The notes under the pieces were generated by a model. The model saw nothing but the letters and a program-made list of their open reading frames with translations. It was not told the DNA's origin and did no database searches. This document shows positions 13,605 through 24,600 of a DNA stretch of 64,000 nt, piece by piece (position 1 is the stretch's first letter; each line of letters opens with the position of its first letter). A program made the position numbers and the translations under genes. This DNA is from Rhyacophila brunnea (taxonomy: Eukaryota; Arthropoda; Insecta; Trichoptera; Rhyacophilidae): positions 1,798,001 through 1,862,000 of the forward strand of contig JAGYXB010000018.1 in assembly GCA_022495005.1 (NCBI GenBank). Direction: 5' to 3'.

Positions 13605-14565
13605 TGACACCCTGGAAGTCTGGGTTGGGAGGGGAGCCGGGGCCGCACAGCCCGTTCCAACCTCCGCACTCAACTCTCCGGTCGACCTGACATTAATGAC
13701 GCCCTTGGTAGCACGCCGTCGGTCGATACGTGTGAGTCACACGACCAGCTTCCACCCTTCGACTAGCTCAGTGATGGTAAATTGTTCAAGGTGGTCAATC
13801 GAAGCTGGGTTTGGTGTTGGTAGAGGACGATGAACGCAAAATGATGAACGCACCAATTAATCGACGCAAAGGTCAACGGTTTTTATTATTAATTATGGTT
13901 CACCGTAAGGTTACATACACAACACAATACACAGGTACACAATTATTAAGTTTTACACAGTTTATAAAGTTACAGGCACATACGAGATTAAAGGTCGGTC
14001 TAAAGTTTGCAGAATATTAATTAAATTTTCACGAGTATGTTCATTTATATTTTTATTCGCAGTGATCGCACGGCTACACTAATATTTATAGAAGGGTTAT
14101 CTTAGTTAATTTCTCGATTTTTAAATTATCTAGACAACTCTGGGTGCCTTGTGTCACCAGCAAATTGCGATGCACGTCACTTAACTGCTATGGGAAGTTA
14201 GTATGTAGTAAACACGTGTTGACTAACCGGATCGATTCCTGTCGATACAGAAATCGTTTTAAGAAAAGTAGGTAAACAGCAACAAATTATAATTCACACG
14301 GCGAGACGTGGTGTCTACCTCTGACCTTGGCTTACTACCCTGCCAGATTGCACCATCGGCCATGTCCCCTTTTTTTGGCCTTATCGCGATCCCTCTCGAT
14401 CCACCCCTGAACACTCACCCCTCTCTGTAACTCTCGCCCATGGCAGAATGCTTGGCCTTTACCTGGGTTTTACCTTAAGGGTCGTCCAGGTCATCTTTTA
14501 GCTAGGTAGTCGAGAGTTACAGCGATTTCTGGGGAATCGAGCCCAAAAGAAACAACATTAGGTAT
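13605..14565 (-). mobile_element. unclassified GC-richer repeat, candidate solo LTR
   Basis: This roughly 960-bp block stands out by composition and sharp edges. On the plus strand it opens TGACACCCTGGAAGTCTGGG and its far end has CCCAAAAGAAACAACA, so a TG...CA structure is possible. On the minus strand an AATAATAAAAACC string near 13885 could be a polyadenylation signal placed inside an LTR. The flanks share ATATAAATA (13592-13600 and 14571-14579), which would be an unusual 9-bp duplication for an LTR and may be chance in AT-rich DNA. No gag/pol sequence is present. The frame 13811-14020 has no known motif. Confidence 0.35.
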
Positions 14566-14579
14566 CTTAATATAAATAC

Positions 14580-15480
14580 GATTTAAAAACTAAAATTATT
14601 TCCTTTGAGTTTCAATCATACTAATCTTGCATGATAGACTTTTATCTCCCTATCTAGCAATTTATACATTTTTTTAGTTAATAAATAAAAGTACAGAGCA
14701 TTTTATTTGATGGAGCGGCGATAGACGGACATTTAGCTTAGCGGACTATAAGAAACTTGAATGTGGCATCCATAAATTTGCTCGTATTTTACCCTAAAGG
14801 GGTCCTTCATACACGTAGAAACGTGGAGGTATCATATATATATAAGTATATATATCTATTTATACAAAATTTTGGAGATAGCGCGTTTAAATGAAACAGG
14901 TGAATTAATAAAAGGATCAACGGTGGTGAAATACATAATATTATAATTTAAACAAGAGCGCCGAATACAAGAGTTTTGTGCATAATTAGAATCGCTACGA
15001 CTGATATGGTACAAAGTTTGGTTTCGCGTAAATCTTGATGGACAATGGAAACCCACCCATTCGAGTAGGTTTGGCGAGTCAACAAAACCATTGATAGTTT
15101 TAAAAAGAAAATATTGATCAGATATAGACCGTCAACTTTCCAAAGATGGTACCATAAAGATCGATAGATGTAGGTGTCAGCAAAGAAATAGAGACCTAGG
15201 ATGCTAAGGGAGACATTCATCTAGCATTAGATCGACCCAACTGATGATTATGACAGAATCCTTTTACATAACTTTTGATAATATGAATTTAATTTGCTAA
15301 TATGGGCAAAGACTTATGGATGAAAAATTTTAGTGATAAGATGGAAATTTATATCATAACAACTGCTAAGAACTTTTAAAGTTCTATTAGTTCACTAAAT
15401 TGGCGAACCTGGTATATTAATAGTAATTAATATTGTATAGCATATAATATAATAAAAATAATCATATTTTCAATTACAGT
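14580..15480. other. non-coding stretch with a short TA microsatellite
   Basis: ATATATATATAAGTATATAT lies at about 14836-14860. The minus-strand frames at 14856-15220 lack recognisable motifs. No element boundaries seen. Confidence 0.4.
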
Positions 15481-15484
15481 AATT

Positions 15485-16414
15485 TTGTTATTGAAACTTT
15501 TCAGTCTATTTTCACACATAAACTATGAAAAAAATAATTGTACAATACTAATATCCAATGCAACAAAACTCTGCCGTGGACGAAAACGCGAAATGTTGAA
15601 GAAAATGGTGGAGGGTATGGAATCTCAGAGAAGGTGCAATGAAACTATAAAATTCTACAAAACTTTCCGGGATCTAACTAAATCATACCAACCCAGAATG
15701 AACATTTGCGGAGACTCAAATGGAAAAATTTTAACTGAAAAAGAAGATATCATGACAAGATGGAGAGAATATTTCTATTCACTGTTAAATCATGCTGGCA
15801 ATAAACAAGGAGAACATGACGATGAAATGGTATATCATACAGCGGAAGAAGTCATTGAAGAACCTACGCTGAATGAAGTAAAGCAGGCACTAAGGGGGTT
15901 AAAAAATAATAAAGCTCCCGGTGTTGATATGATAGCTGCTGAATTAATCAAAAAGGGGAGACCAAAGCTGGAAGAACATCTGTACCAATTAATTCTCAAT
16001 ATATGGGATAAGGAAACACTCCCCAAAGAATGGAAGATGGGTATTATAGTACCTATACTTAAAAAGGGGGATAAGACTAATTGTGAGAACTACAGAGGTA
16101 TCACGCTCCTTAACACAGCGTACAAAGTTTTTTCCAGTATTCTATATGCAAGATTACTATGGTATACGGAGAGCATCTTGGGAGAATACCAGTGCGGATT
16201 CCGCCCCAATCGATCCACCATTGATCATATTCACCTGATGCGGCAAACTATGGAAAAGGCGTATGAGTATAATATGATTTTGTATCATGTCTTCATCGAC
16301 TTCAAACAAGCTTTTGACAGTATCAACAGAGAAAAAATGTTGCATGCACTAAAATTACTAGGAATCCCCTCAAAGCTTGGAAGACTGATACATGTCTCCC
16401 TAAATGAGTCATAA
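15485..16414 (+). pseudogene. reverse transcriptase, N-terminal half (fingers and first palm motif)
   Basis: The frame carries RT motifs in order: NEVKQALRGLKNNKAPGVDM (motif 0/1 region, residues about 130-150), EWKMGIIVPILKKGD and NYRGITLLNTAYK (motif 2, about 183-212), QCGFRPNRSTIDHI (about 235-250), and VFIDFKQAFDSI with the first catalytic Asp (motif A, about 268-280). The first 30 or so residues are likely unrelated flanking sequence read into the frame. It stops at TAA just after SLNES, where the protein should continue, so a single-base frameshift near 16405-16414 separates it from the next half. Confidence 0.85.
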
Positions 16415-17420
16415 ACATACAAAATAAGCTAACGGACCATATTGTGATTGAGTCTGGTGTAAGGCAGGGTGACGCACTCTCCACCATGATATTCAACCTG
16501 GTTCTCGAGGCCATAACCCGTAAGGTTGACATAAGGGGTTGTGTTAACTCTAACACATCCCAGATGTGCGCCTATGCCGACGACATAGTCATAACTAGCC
16601 GATCCAAACAAAAACTGATCGACCATGCAACAACATTGAAAAAGGAAGCGGAAAAGCTTGTATTAGAAATAAACGCCTGCAAAACAAAATACATGGTATC
16701 CACGCAAGAGCAGGGTCCACCTCGAAATATCTGTGTGGAGCAGCAGGTATGGGAAGAGGTTCAGAGCTTCACGTACCTGGGCTCTGACCTAAACACACTC
16801 AATAAAACAACAGAAGAGGTAAACATACGACTCATAGCTGCTAATAAGTGCTTCTACGCCTGTAAGAGTCTACTGAGTTCGAAAATCCTAAGCAAGAATA
16901 ACAAACTGCTTATCTACAAAACAGTAATTCGACCAGTAGCTACCTATGGCTGTGAGACATGGTGCCTCACTCAAAGGGAAGAACATAAACTGGCCATATT
17001 CGAAAGAAAGATCCTCAGGAGAATTTTCGGGCCCACATTGGAAAATGGAATTTACAGGATAAAAATGAACCACGAGTTAGAAGAATTAATAAAACATAAA
17101 ACGGTGGTGAAATTCTGTCGATCCCAAAGACTAAGGTGGGCTGGACACGTTGAAAGAATGCCTGAGCACAGGACGCCAAAAATCATGACCAAATGGATCC
17201 GACAGTGGAAACGGCCTAGGGGCAGACCAAAGAAGAGGTGGGCTGACTGTATCGAAGACGACTCGAGAAAGATGGGGAGGGCTGGAGACTGGAGAGGAGC
17301 AGCCAGGGAAAGGAGCATGTGGAGGACAATTGTAGAGGAGGCCAAATCCCGCCCCGGGATGTAGTGCCGAGAAAGAGAATATCCAATACTAATACCTATT
17401 ACTATTTGAGCCTATTGCTA
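15550..17420 (+). mobile_element. 5'-truncated RTE-like non-LTR retrotransposon
   Basis: This is the best-preserved retrotransposon in the window. It contains the linker, complete reverse transcriptase and C-terminal region of a LINE ORF2, in two frames. The N-terminal endonuclease is missing: recognisable protein begins at about 15570 (C-R-G-R-K-R-E-M), so the 5' truncation point is probably near there. The 3' end is not sharply visible; sequence after the stop at 17362-17364 is a short untranslated region and no clear poly(A) or microsatellite tail was seen. The clade (RTE-like) is inferred from the NYRGITLLNTAYK and C-terminal GCETWCL / LRWAGHVERMP blocks. Confidence 0.8.
16444..17364 (+). 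pseudogene. reverse transcriptase, C-terminal half with intact YADD
   Basis: This frame continues the protein of the preceding entry in another reading phase; in-frame homologous codons begin upstream of the ATG at about 16409. It has GVRQGDALSTMIFNLVLE (RT motif B), CAYADDIVI with the catalytic YADD at about 16571-16585 (motif C), LEINACKTKYM (motif D), YLGSDL (motif E), then ATYGCETWCL, ERKILRRIFGP, LRWAGHVERMP and GRPKKRWADCIE of the C-terminal region. All residues expected at the catalytic centre are present, so inactivation appears to come from the frameshift and the 5' truncation. Confidence 0.85.
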
Positions 17421-18280
17421 AAGCCGTGGGTTTAGAGTTGCATAAGTCACAATATTATGTAGTACTACATTTTTGAAGCATTTTAACCATTTTATACATG
17501 CCATACAAAAATTCATGGGAGAGTAAATACCGCTTATGTGAGATAAAAATTCGTCATGATTTTTTTGACAGACGAAATAAAACGCATAGGGGGTGTGCAA
17601 GATCGATCAATAGATCTTTAGATAAATGAGTGCGCATGCTGCACATTATGATATTCCTGCTATCATGCTTGTGACTATTTTTTTGATTTACCTACATCTA
17701 TTTAGAAGAAAACTATTATTGTAGACGCAAACCAAAATTTATATATTATATTGATGACAATGTATAATTGTTTTTTGAAGGTTACACGATACATTCGACA
17801 TTTAATTAAGTATACTAATTCTTATAAAAAATCAATTAAATTACTATAATTTGGCGATTTTAGTAAACTATATGAAGAAATTTGGATGTTGGTGGAGGAC
17901 AGTTGACGGAAGGATTTAGTCCGGGCACTGACCCCTATGATGTGATCCGGAATGCTGACTCTTGAAGCGGTCTTCTAAGTACCGGGTAACTCACTCACAT
18001 ACACTTAGTTGGATTATGTTCAGTGTATCACTCTCACTTAAGTCACCTAGATATAACAAATGTTCGATGGAAGTTTAGCAACAATAATTGGCCCAAACAT
18101 ACTTCTTAGACATATATTCAGTCTACCATTTAGATTGGTAGGTGTTATATTAATATTGTGAATGAACTGAGAATGGAGAGAAAAATAATCGACTTCTCGA
18201 GTTGCTCAAAAAGCACTATTTGCAAGATTAGTCAATAACACTTCGAATAAATAAATAAATAAATAATATAATACTTAATA
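17420..18280. other. non-coding stretch; unassigned GC-richer patch 17890-18000; (AAAT)n at 18246-18268
   Basis: A patch with GGAAGGATTTAGTCCGGGCA and neighbouring sequence is richer in G/C than its flanks but matches nothing I recognise. A short ATAA tandem run precedes the LINE fragment that follows. Confidence 0.4.
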
Positions 18281-18284
18281 TTAG

Positions 18285-18740
18285 CACGCGTGCGTGCTAC
18301 CTGTGCTTCTGCACGGCTGTGAGACATAGCAAGCTTCAAGAGTCTCGGCTTTTGAGCTTTGAGAATCGATGTCTCTACCGAATCTTAGGGGTACATTGGT
18401 ACGACCGCGTTACAAACACCCGAGTTCATGAGCAGACACAACAGCCTTCGGTGATTGAAGTTATCACGAAGAGACGATTTACTTGGCTGGGACACGTATT
18501 CGGGATGCCGCCAAAGAGAGCGGCACTTCGTACCCTTGTGGCACAGCTTCAAGGGTTCCGTCGCCGTGGCCGGCCCTCCCTCACCCTGCAGTGGTGCTAC
18601 AAAAGCCACCTACGTGCTGCAGGTCTGACATGGCGGAAGGCGCAGGAGTTGGCGATGGACCGAGGGAAGTGGCGCCAACTTGTGCTTGCCCTATGCCCCA
18701 ATGTTGGGACGTGATAGGGTGGAAGAAGAAGAAGAATTAG
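18285..18740 (+). pseudogene. 3' end of a non-LTR retrotransposon, (GAA)n tail
   Basis: The frame begins just upstream at VLLHGCET (18293-18325), then a stop-codon difference, then an open frame 18319-18714 with ENRCLYRILGVHWYDRV, TWLGHVFGMPPKRA, RRRGRPSLTLQ, LRAAGLTWRKAQELA and DRGKWRQLV. This is the canonical LINE ORF2 C-terminus. The 3' end carries GAAGAAGAAGAA at 18722-18735. A second, internally deleted copy lies at 52050-52336. It is related to, but a different family from, the copies at 8217 and 60100. Confidence 0.8.
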
Positions 18741-18744
18741 TTAA

Positions 18745-21700
18745 GTGTATTGTTAGGTAAGTGTGTACCATATTGTATTATTTATTATTTCCTATTATTC
18801 ATTTCTTGAATTTTCAGGTTCAGGTTTTAAAGACGCTATTGTCATTAGCTTCTTGAAGAGTATCAATATAATGAACAACATCTGGTGATACCAATTTTAT
18901 GTATCAAATAAGTGTGAAAGTCTCAAAGCAATACATCATCAACTAAGTAATTTGAAAATTTTGGTCTTATAAAACCTTCGATATTTTTCCATAAAATTGT
19001 TAGCATAAATAACAGTATTTTTGACGTGTTTGATAAAAAGTCTATTGAGGTATTAAAGTATCCCTAAGAAAAAACACTTAATGAGAAAACCGCAGAGAAA
19101 AAACGAGAATAGATTCCCTGAAAAAATATGAAAGTAAATGAGTTTTTTGGCGGTATCAAAGTGTTTTTTTATATATAATAATTTCATGTTAGTCTAACAC
19201 ACTTTTCTTAGAAGAATTTTTTTTCGTGGGAAGTGAAAAATAAATGGTCAGTGAAGGAATGCAAAATACCACTTAACGAAAGAAAATATTATGGAAATTT
19301 ACAGGTACATGTACCTAAGTACCTACTAATATTATTATTGTATTAATAGTATTATATATTTTGCAAAACAAAAATACTTGTTATTAAATTTATGAATGCT
19401 AAGTGGTTCTAAAGTTTTGTATTTAAGTCCTAATTGTGTTTATGAAAACTAATATTATAAAAACTTTTTAAATGTAATATTATGTATTAGAAAGATCCGA
19501 GATTAAATATTTTGGACCGAGAGGGTTTTGAACAGACCATACCTTGCCATGTGTTTGGTTCTAATCTTTGAAAATACTATCTTTACTCTCGTTCTTATGA
19601 ATACTTTCTATTAGTAAGCCTATCTTTTTACTTATTTGAGATCCTCAGGTACAAGATTCGGACAGTCGGTTTTATTTTTCAGAAAGGTCAAAGGTACATA
19701 ACAGTTATCGCCATAAAACCTCTCTAGGACTTAAACGTCTTTATTATGCACATTTTAAATACATGACTGTCACCATACTATGGATATTTCTGATAACTTG
19801 GAAACATCAGACATTTTCTTCTCTCCAATAATTTAAATAAGTTTATTTTGGATAACCGTTACTTAGAACGTATATTATCCATCTTTTTGATGTTTCCAAT
19901 TCATTAATAATAGTATTTTTAAGCCAGAACTGTAGTTAAGCTGTTAAAAGGCATCTAAATATTGGAAAATATTGGTGGAAAAAAAAATTAGAAAGACCAT
20001 GCCACCCAACGCAACTAGTGGATGACTATTGACCACCATGAATTGACAGTTAATAAAATAAAAGACTATTTATTGTTTATTATTATTAATTATAACCTTA
20101 ACAACAACATCGGCGCAGAATCGCTCCAGGTAGAAGAAGATTGCTGACAACACCTGTAATTTTAATTATGAAGACAATAAATATGAAGAGATGTATATGA
20201 AGTCTTGTAGTAAGATTCTATAGTTTTGAGGTCAGTACATAAGTCACGAAAGCTTGAAGAGGTATTTGGCTTTCAGGGTGTGTAATAAAAAGAAATAAAG
20301 AAAGCATTTTTTTGACATTCTTGAAAAGAGAATAATTCAAAGCAAACGGATGGAAGCTCGCCTTAAATTCATCAACCTCAAAAAAATGTACTCAAAGGAG
20401 AGTGAAATTTGTCTTCTTTCAGAATCTTTTTTCTTCGTTAAAATTATTATGACTTGGAAATCATGCATTAAACGTGTAATGCGGTAAAGCTCTGCGTAGG
20501 TTTTACAATGACGAAACTATATAATTTTATGATGTAAAATTTTATTAAAATCAAGCTTAAGTATGTATCTATAGAGAATATATTTTAATATAACGTTAAT
20601 CATAAAATGTGACACTATGGTACAATTATTATAGTTGTATACTAACGTTGTATTTTTCACGCTATTAAAAAGTTAAATAAAATATAACTAAAAATCTTAA
20701 ATTGATTCATTTTTATACCCTCATAGAATCAAATGATAAAAGAGGCAGACAAAAGTGTACGCAATGTGATAAAGGTATCCTATGAGGTGACACTGAACCG
20801 GACATATCGGCGAGTGGTCAACCACTGGTAAAATTAAAAAAGTGGTACCCAGGGGGCACTTTATATTTTATATTTATTCAAATGACGACAGTAAAAAACA
20901 AATAAGTTAAACATGTAGTTCAAAATTTATTTGAAAGCAAAATGTAGCCTGGTGTATTTCTGAAACTTTTCTAGGGAAAGCATACATTTTACCAGATTCC
21001 ACAGTGTTCTCAGTCGTCTGAATATCACCACACTCATAACGTAGGGATGCTCTCAAACCCCGATATTGTATCATGTAAGTACTCCTGAAATGCACCAAAT
21101 AGAAATGCTAGCTAGATCTAGCATTCCTCGATAGTTTTGTTTAAAAGATACCTATATTATTACAGATTAAATATTTACTATCCTCGCTCTGTTGACAACA
21201 GGATTTTTAGGCATGTAAAACAATAACTAAAATACATTATGTGCGATTACTAAGTATATTAATAGTGGGTATATTATAATGTATTGCGATTTTTTTACGA
21301 ATTTTTATACTTGTTTTTTGACTGAGTAAGACATTTTTTGCGTTCTTTTATTGCGTGTCTGTGTATATAATTAAGAAATAACTTTACTGTATTCTGTGTC
21401 AGTGAGCATTTTTTATATATAGTAATTGAAGAATCCAGAAAGCGAACGGGTTGTAAAAATACTTAATAAAATAATAGATTAGTGCAAATCTTATCAATAA
21501 GAGGTTAATTTTATATTACACAAATGTTGTTTCAGTTTTTTGACAAAAAATACATTACAACTCAGACTTTTGCTTTTGTTTGTTTTGCCTTGGCATTGGT
21601 TAGAATAATTGTATAATTATAACAATAGATAAATATTAATTTTGATGTATTATACAATCAAACACATTATAAAATAATAAGTTTTTGAATCATTGTGTAC

Positions 21701-22480
21701 ATAAATACACTAAAAATGTATTTCATATACCTGGAATTTTGCTCGTTCACCTTTTAAAAAGTCAAAAATAAAGTTTATATCGCAGATGAAAGAATATTCA
21801 AAATTATATCGGTTATTCTTCAAGGTGCCTTATTTGTTCAAAGTTCATATTTAGAGCCATTAGGAAACAGGCCTCAAACAATGCGACCCAGCGATCACGG
21901 TACACCGTTAACGACATACCGCTTTGCCCTTTAGACTTTTATTCCAGAGGTGTATTTGGTTATACTTCAATATTGATTATATACGTAACTCTGAATAGTG
22001 GGTATGAATATATTAATATAATAAAGTTGTTTGTACATTCCTAATATTCATGCAAAAATAGATCCATCTCACTATTGGTTTCAGAAATACAGAAAAAATT
22101 TATTGTAATCAAAATATTTAAATAAATTATTTATAAAAACAAAAACCTTAAAATATAGAATCGTCAATAGATAATAGTCATACAGAATATAATGTGGATT
22201 TACTATTTAATGATACCAGTCTTAAATGTCAGGTTGTTTTAATATGACAAGATAAATCAAAGAAAACCAACAGAAACCTCAATCGTACACATTCAATTCA
22301 CTGAACTAGTTGGAAAAGTTTTCAATAGACGAAAGCTAACAAATCTTAGAGGAATGATACTAGAAAGTAGATTTATCTTAAAACGGGGTGATATGGATAT
22401 ATGGCCGTATACGGCAAGGCAGGCAGTGTTATATAATAATGTGTGTTGATATTTAAGTAATTATATGTAATAAAAGTTAT
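18745..22480. other. long AT-rich non-coding stretch, nothing recognised
   Basis: No homologous block, terminal repeat or coding motif found. Small GC-richer patches near 20100-20150 and 20800-20860 were examined on both strands without result. The minus-strand frame 20907-21098 has no recognisable motif. Confidence 0.45.
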
Positions 22481-22481
22481 A

Positions 22482-22845
22482 ACCGTAGCAAAATAGCGCC
22501 GTAACACCGTAGCACCGTAGTGCCGTAGCGCCGTAACACCAAAGCGCCGTAATACCGTAGCGCCGTAACGCCGTAATGCCGTAACATCGTAGCACCGAAG
22601 TTCCGTAGTGCCGTAACACCGTATCACCATAGTGCCGTAGCACCATAATACCGTAGCACTGTAGCACCGTAGTGCCGTAGCGCAGTAACATTGTCGCACC
22701 GTAGTGCCGTAGCATCGTAGTGCCGTAGCGTCGTAGTGCCGTAGCGCCGTAACACAGTAGCACCATTGCACCGTAGCGCCGTAGCGCCGTAACACCATAG
22801 TGTCGTAGCGCCATAGTGCCGTAGCATCATACGGGAATAGAGCCG
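22482..22845. repeat. 8-bp minisatellite, consensus CCGTAGYR, about 45 units
   Basis: The array reads as successive octamers such as CCGTAGCG, CCGTAACA, CCGTAGTG, CCGTAGCA with point substitutions and almost no length change. Because 8 is not a multiple of 3, three units (24 bp) make eight codons and the same octapeptide series is read in every frame of the minus strand, in the style of ALRHYGAT and VLRRYGTT. This is why three overlapping minus-strand frames of 78 to 141 codons exist here. It is a repeat artefact unless transcription can be shown; no promoter or start context favours one frame. Confidence 0.9.
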
Positions 22846-22849
22846 TAAA

Positions 22850-24110
22850 TCGACCATCATAGAAAACTTTTGATGTGAAGGTAATCTGAATGAAAAAGTT
22901 TCAAAATACCCAAATGTGGTGGTTGGTGTGTTGTGGCTCCAAAGGATTCAAAGTGCTGGTTCATAGGATGATAGTAAGGATTCAGAAGTCTTGAGCCTCA
23001 ATCTGTTGTGATTTAATCTGAAATAATATTCGAATGTTTTGTAATACTTCAATGTCAAAAATACTACAAAGAATTTTATTTATACTTATTTATATAAAGT
23101 TTAGCTTCAGAACAGTGCTAATCTATAATAAATCCATTCAGGTTTTAATTTTTTACTTTTTATCAATAGGCTTATCTACTAATTCATTATGCGCATTATC
23201 CATCCAATAGTGTTGTCACTAACAATTAAATTAAAATGAATGAGATTGGATACTATTTCCTACTAGGTACATCATTAAGGACACTAAACAAAATATTCTA
23301 AAATTATTAAAATAACACAAAACAAAAAATTAAACAAAAAGCATTTAAAATAACATTTCAATAATATAATACACATATTAACGATAAGTCAATAGTTATT
23401 GAAATAAAATTTATAATTAACAATAATTCATTTAAATATAAAATTTTTAATAACAATAAAAATAAACCGGTCTAAATTTATAATATAAAAAAGTGGAATA
23501 AGTACAAAAAATGCGTTTTATTAATATAAATCAATTATACTCGTACAATGCAGTTCCTCCATGTATTTATAGTTAACACAATTAAAGAAATCAAATTACA
23601 TTGATTACGTAGAAAAATCTAAAAGTAGATTAAAAATGTCTACAAATATACGCCATGGTTTTTTAGATTATATTTATATTTAGATTCGTTTATATAATGT
23701 AAGATTGGCAGATATAAAGTGGTAGAGGAAACAATCTTCAAAGAAAAATATATAAAAATGAAAATCAGTATCAGTTTATGAAGTCGTAGGTCTCGAGTCC
23801 TACAAATTCACATTTTTTTTCGAAAGTGTGTTTCAATTCAGAGCATAATTATAATATTTAATAAGTTAGAAAGTAGCTTACATTCGTTTTGATAAAACTT
23901 AACAACAAAAATCTGTTAAGAAACCTCTTCATGTGGTGACGTAATCCACATCAGATTGTAGAGTTAAAAAAAGAATAACGTGGGACATTCGTTTCTAACT
24001 TTCAGTTGTTTTTATAATAACAGTTAAGTGAAAAATAATATAGTCGTGTATATTGTCCAATCTTGAAGGGCAACTATTTGAGGGTTCGGTACAATACCAA
24101 GCTCTATCCT
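22850..24110. other. non-coding stretch; possible SINE scrap at 23783-23850
   Basis: Around 23783-23850 the string GTCGTAGGTCTCGAGTCCTA followed by CAAATTCACATTTTTTTT resembles the B-box-to-body junction of the type B SINE at 9842. It is very short and worn. Nothing else recognised. Confidence 0.3.
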
Positions 24111-24124
24111 CCTGTTAGGTGGTG

Positions 24125-24260
24125 CAAGTGAACTGTGCTGGCTACGTCATATGTGCCGTATGAACAATAATGAATCGACAAAAAGAATAATATCAACAAA
24201 ATTATTTGCGTGGTTAAGAAGAGGCAGATCATGCTTCATAGGCTACAACCAGCCATACCC
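24125..24260 (+). pseudogene. scrap of a LINE ORF2 C-terminus
   Basis: One plus-strand frame reads CWLRHMCRMNNNESTKRI and, after about ten residues, WLRRGRS. This fits the LRWLGHVxRM...GRRKRGRPR segment seen in full in the other LINE fragments of the window, with the glycine of LGH changed to arginine. Neither end is defined. Confidence 0.45.
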
Positions 24261-24393
24261 TTATGGGATTGAATTGCAAAGCCACCACTTTGGATCGGGA
24301 TAAGTAGTGAAAGTTGTTGGAGAAATTCAGAACATACCTCAAGTTTTTGTGATAATAATAATGATGATTATTACAGTCATATTATATCATATT

Positions 24394-24589
24394 TTTTTTT
24401 TTATATATAGAATTATTAATAACCATGTCCTTGCTTTTTCGTACAAGGTGGTTGTTAGTAATTTTCAACAATCACAAACACCCAGGCTTTGAGAAAAACA
24501 CATAAATGTTTTTGTCGTGACCGGGAATCGAACCCAGGAACTCTCGGGTGGAAGGCGAGCGCCTTACCCACTGCACCACGAGAGCCGCC
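24394..24589 (-). mobile_element. tRNA-derived SINE, type A, with 11-bp target duplication
   Basis: On the minus strand the head reads GGCGGCTCTCGTGGTGCAGT then GGGTAAGGCGCTC (A box region) and GGGTTCGATTCCC (B box). The anticodon-like loop CTTCCAC and the TTCGATTCCCGG arm resemble a tRNA-Gly(TCC)-type head, but the acceptor ends do not pair, so it is not a functional tRNA. The body follows (CTCAAAGCCTGGGTGTTTGT; CCTTGTACGAAAAAGCAAG), then an A/T-rich tail. Flanks share TATATCATATT at 24383-24393 and 24590-24600, a target-site duplication of the size made by LINE machinery. Confidence 0.85.
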
Positions 24590-24600
24590 TATATCATATT

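Noticed and set aside
22373..22860. Three overlapping minus-strand reading frames of 141, 117 and 78 codons taken as a repetitive protein, or the array taken as CRISPR
   Set aside because: The frames are forced by the 8-bp periodicity of a minisatellite. There are no repeat-spacer alternations as a CRISPR array would need.
24510..24589. Functional tRNA gene on the minus strand
   Set aside because: A and B boxes are good but the acceptor arms do not pair, a SINE body follows, and other copies have the same body.
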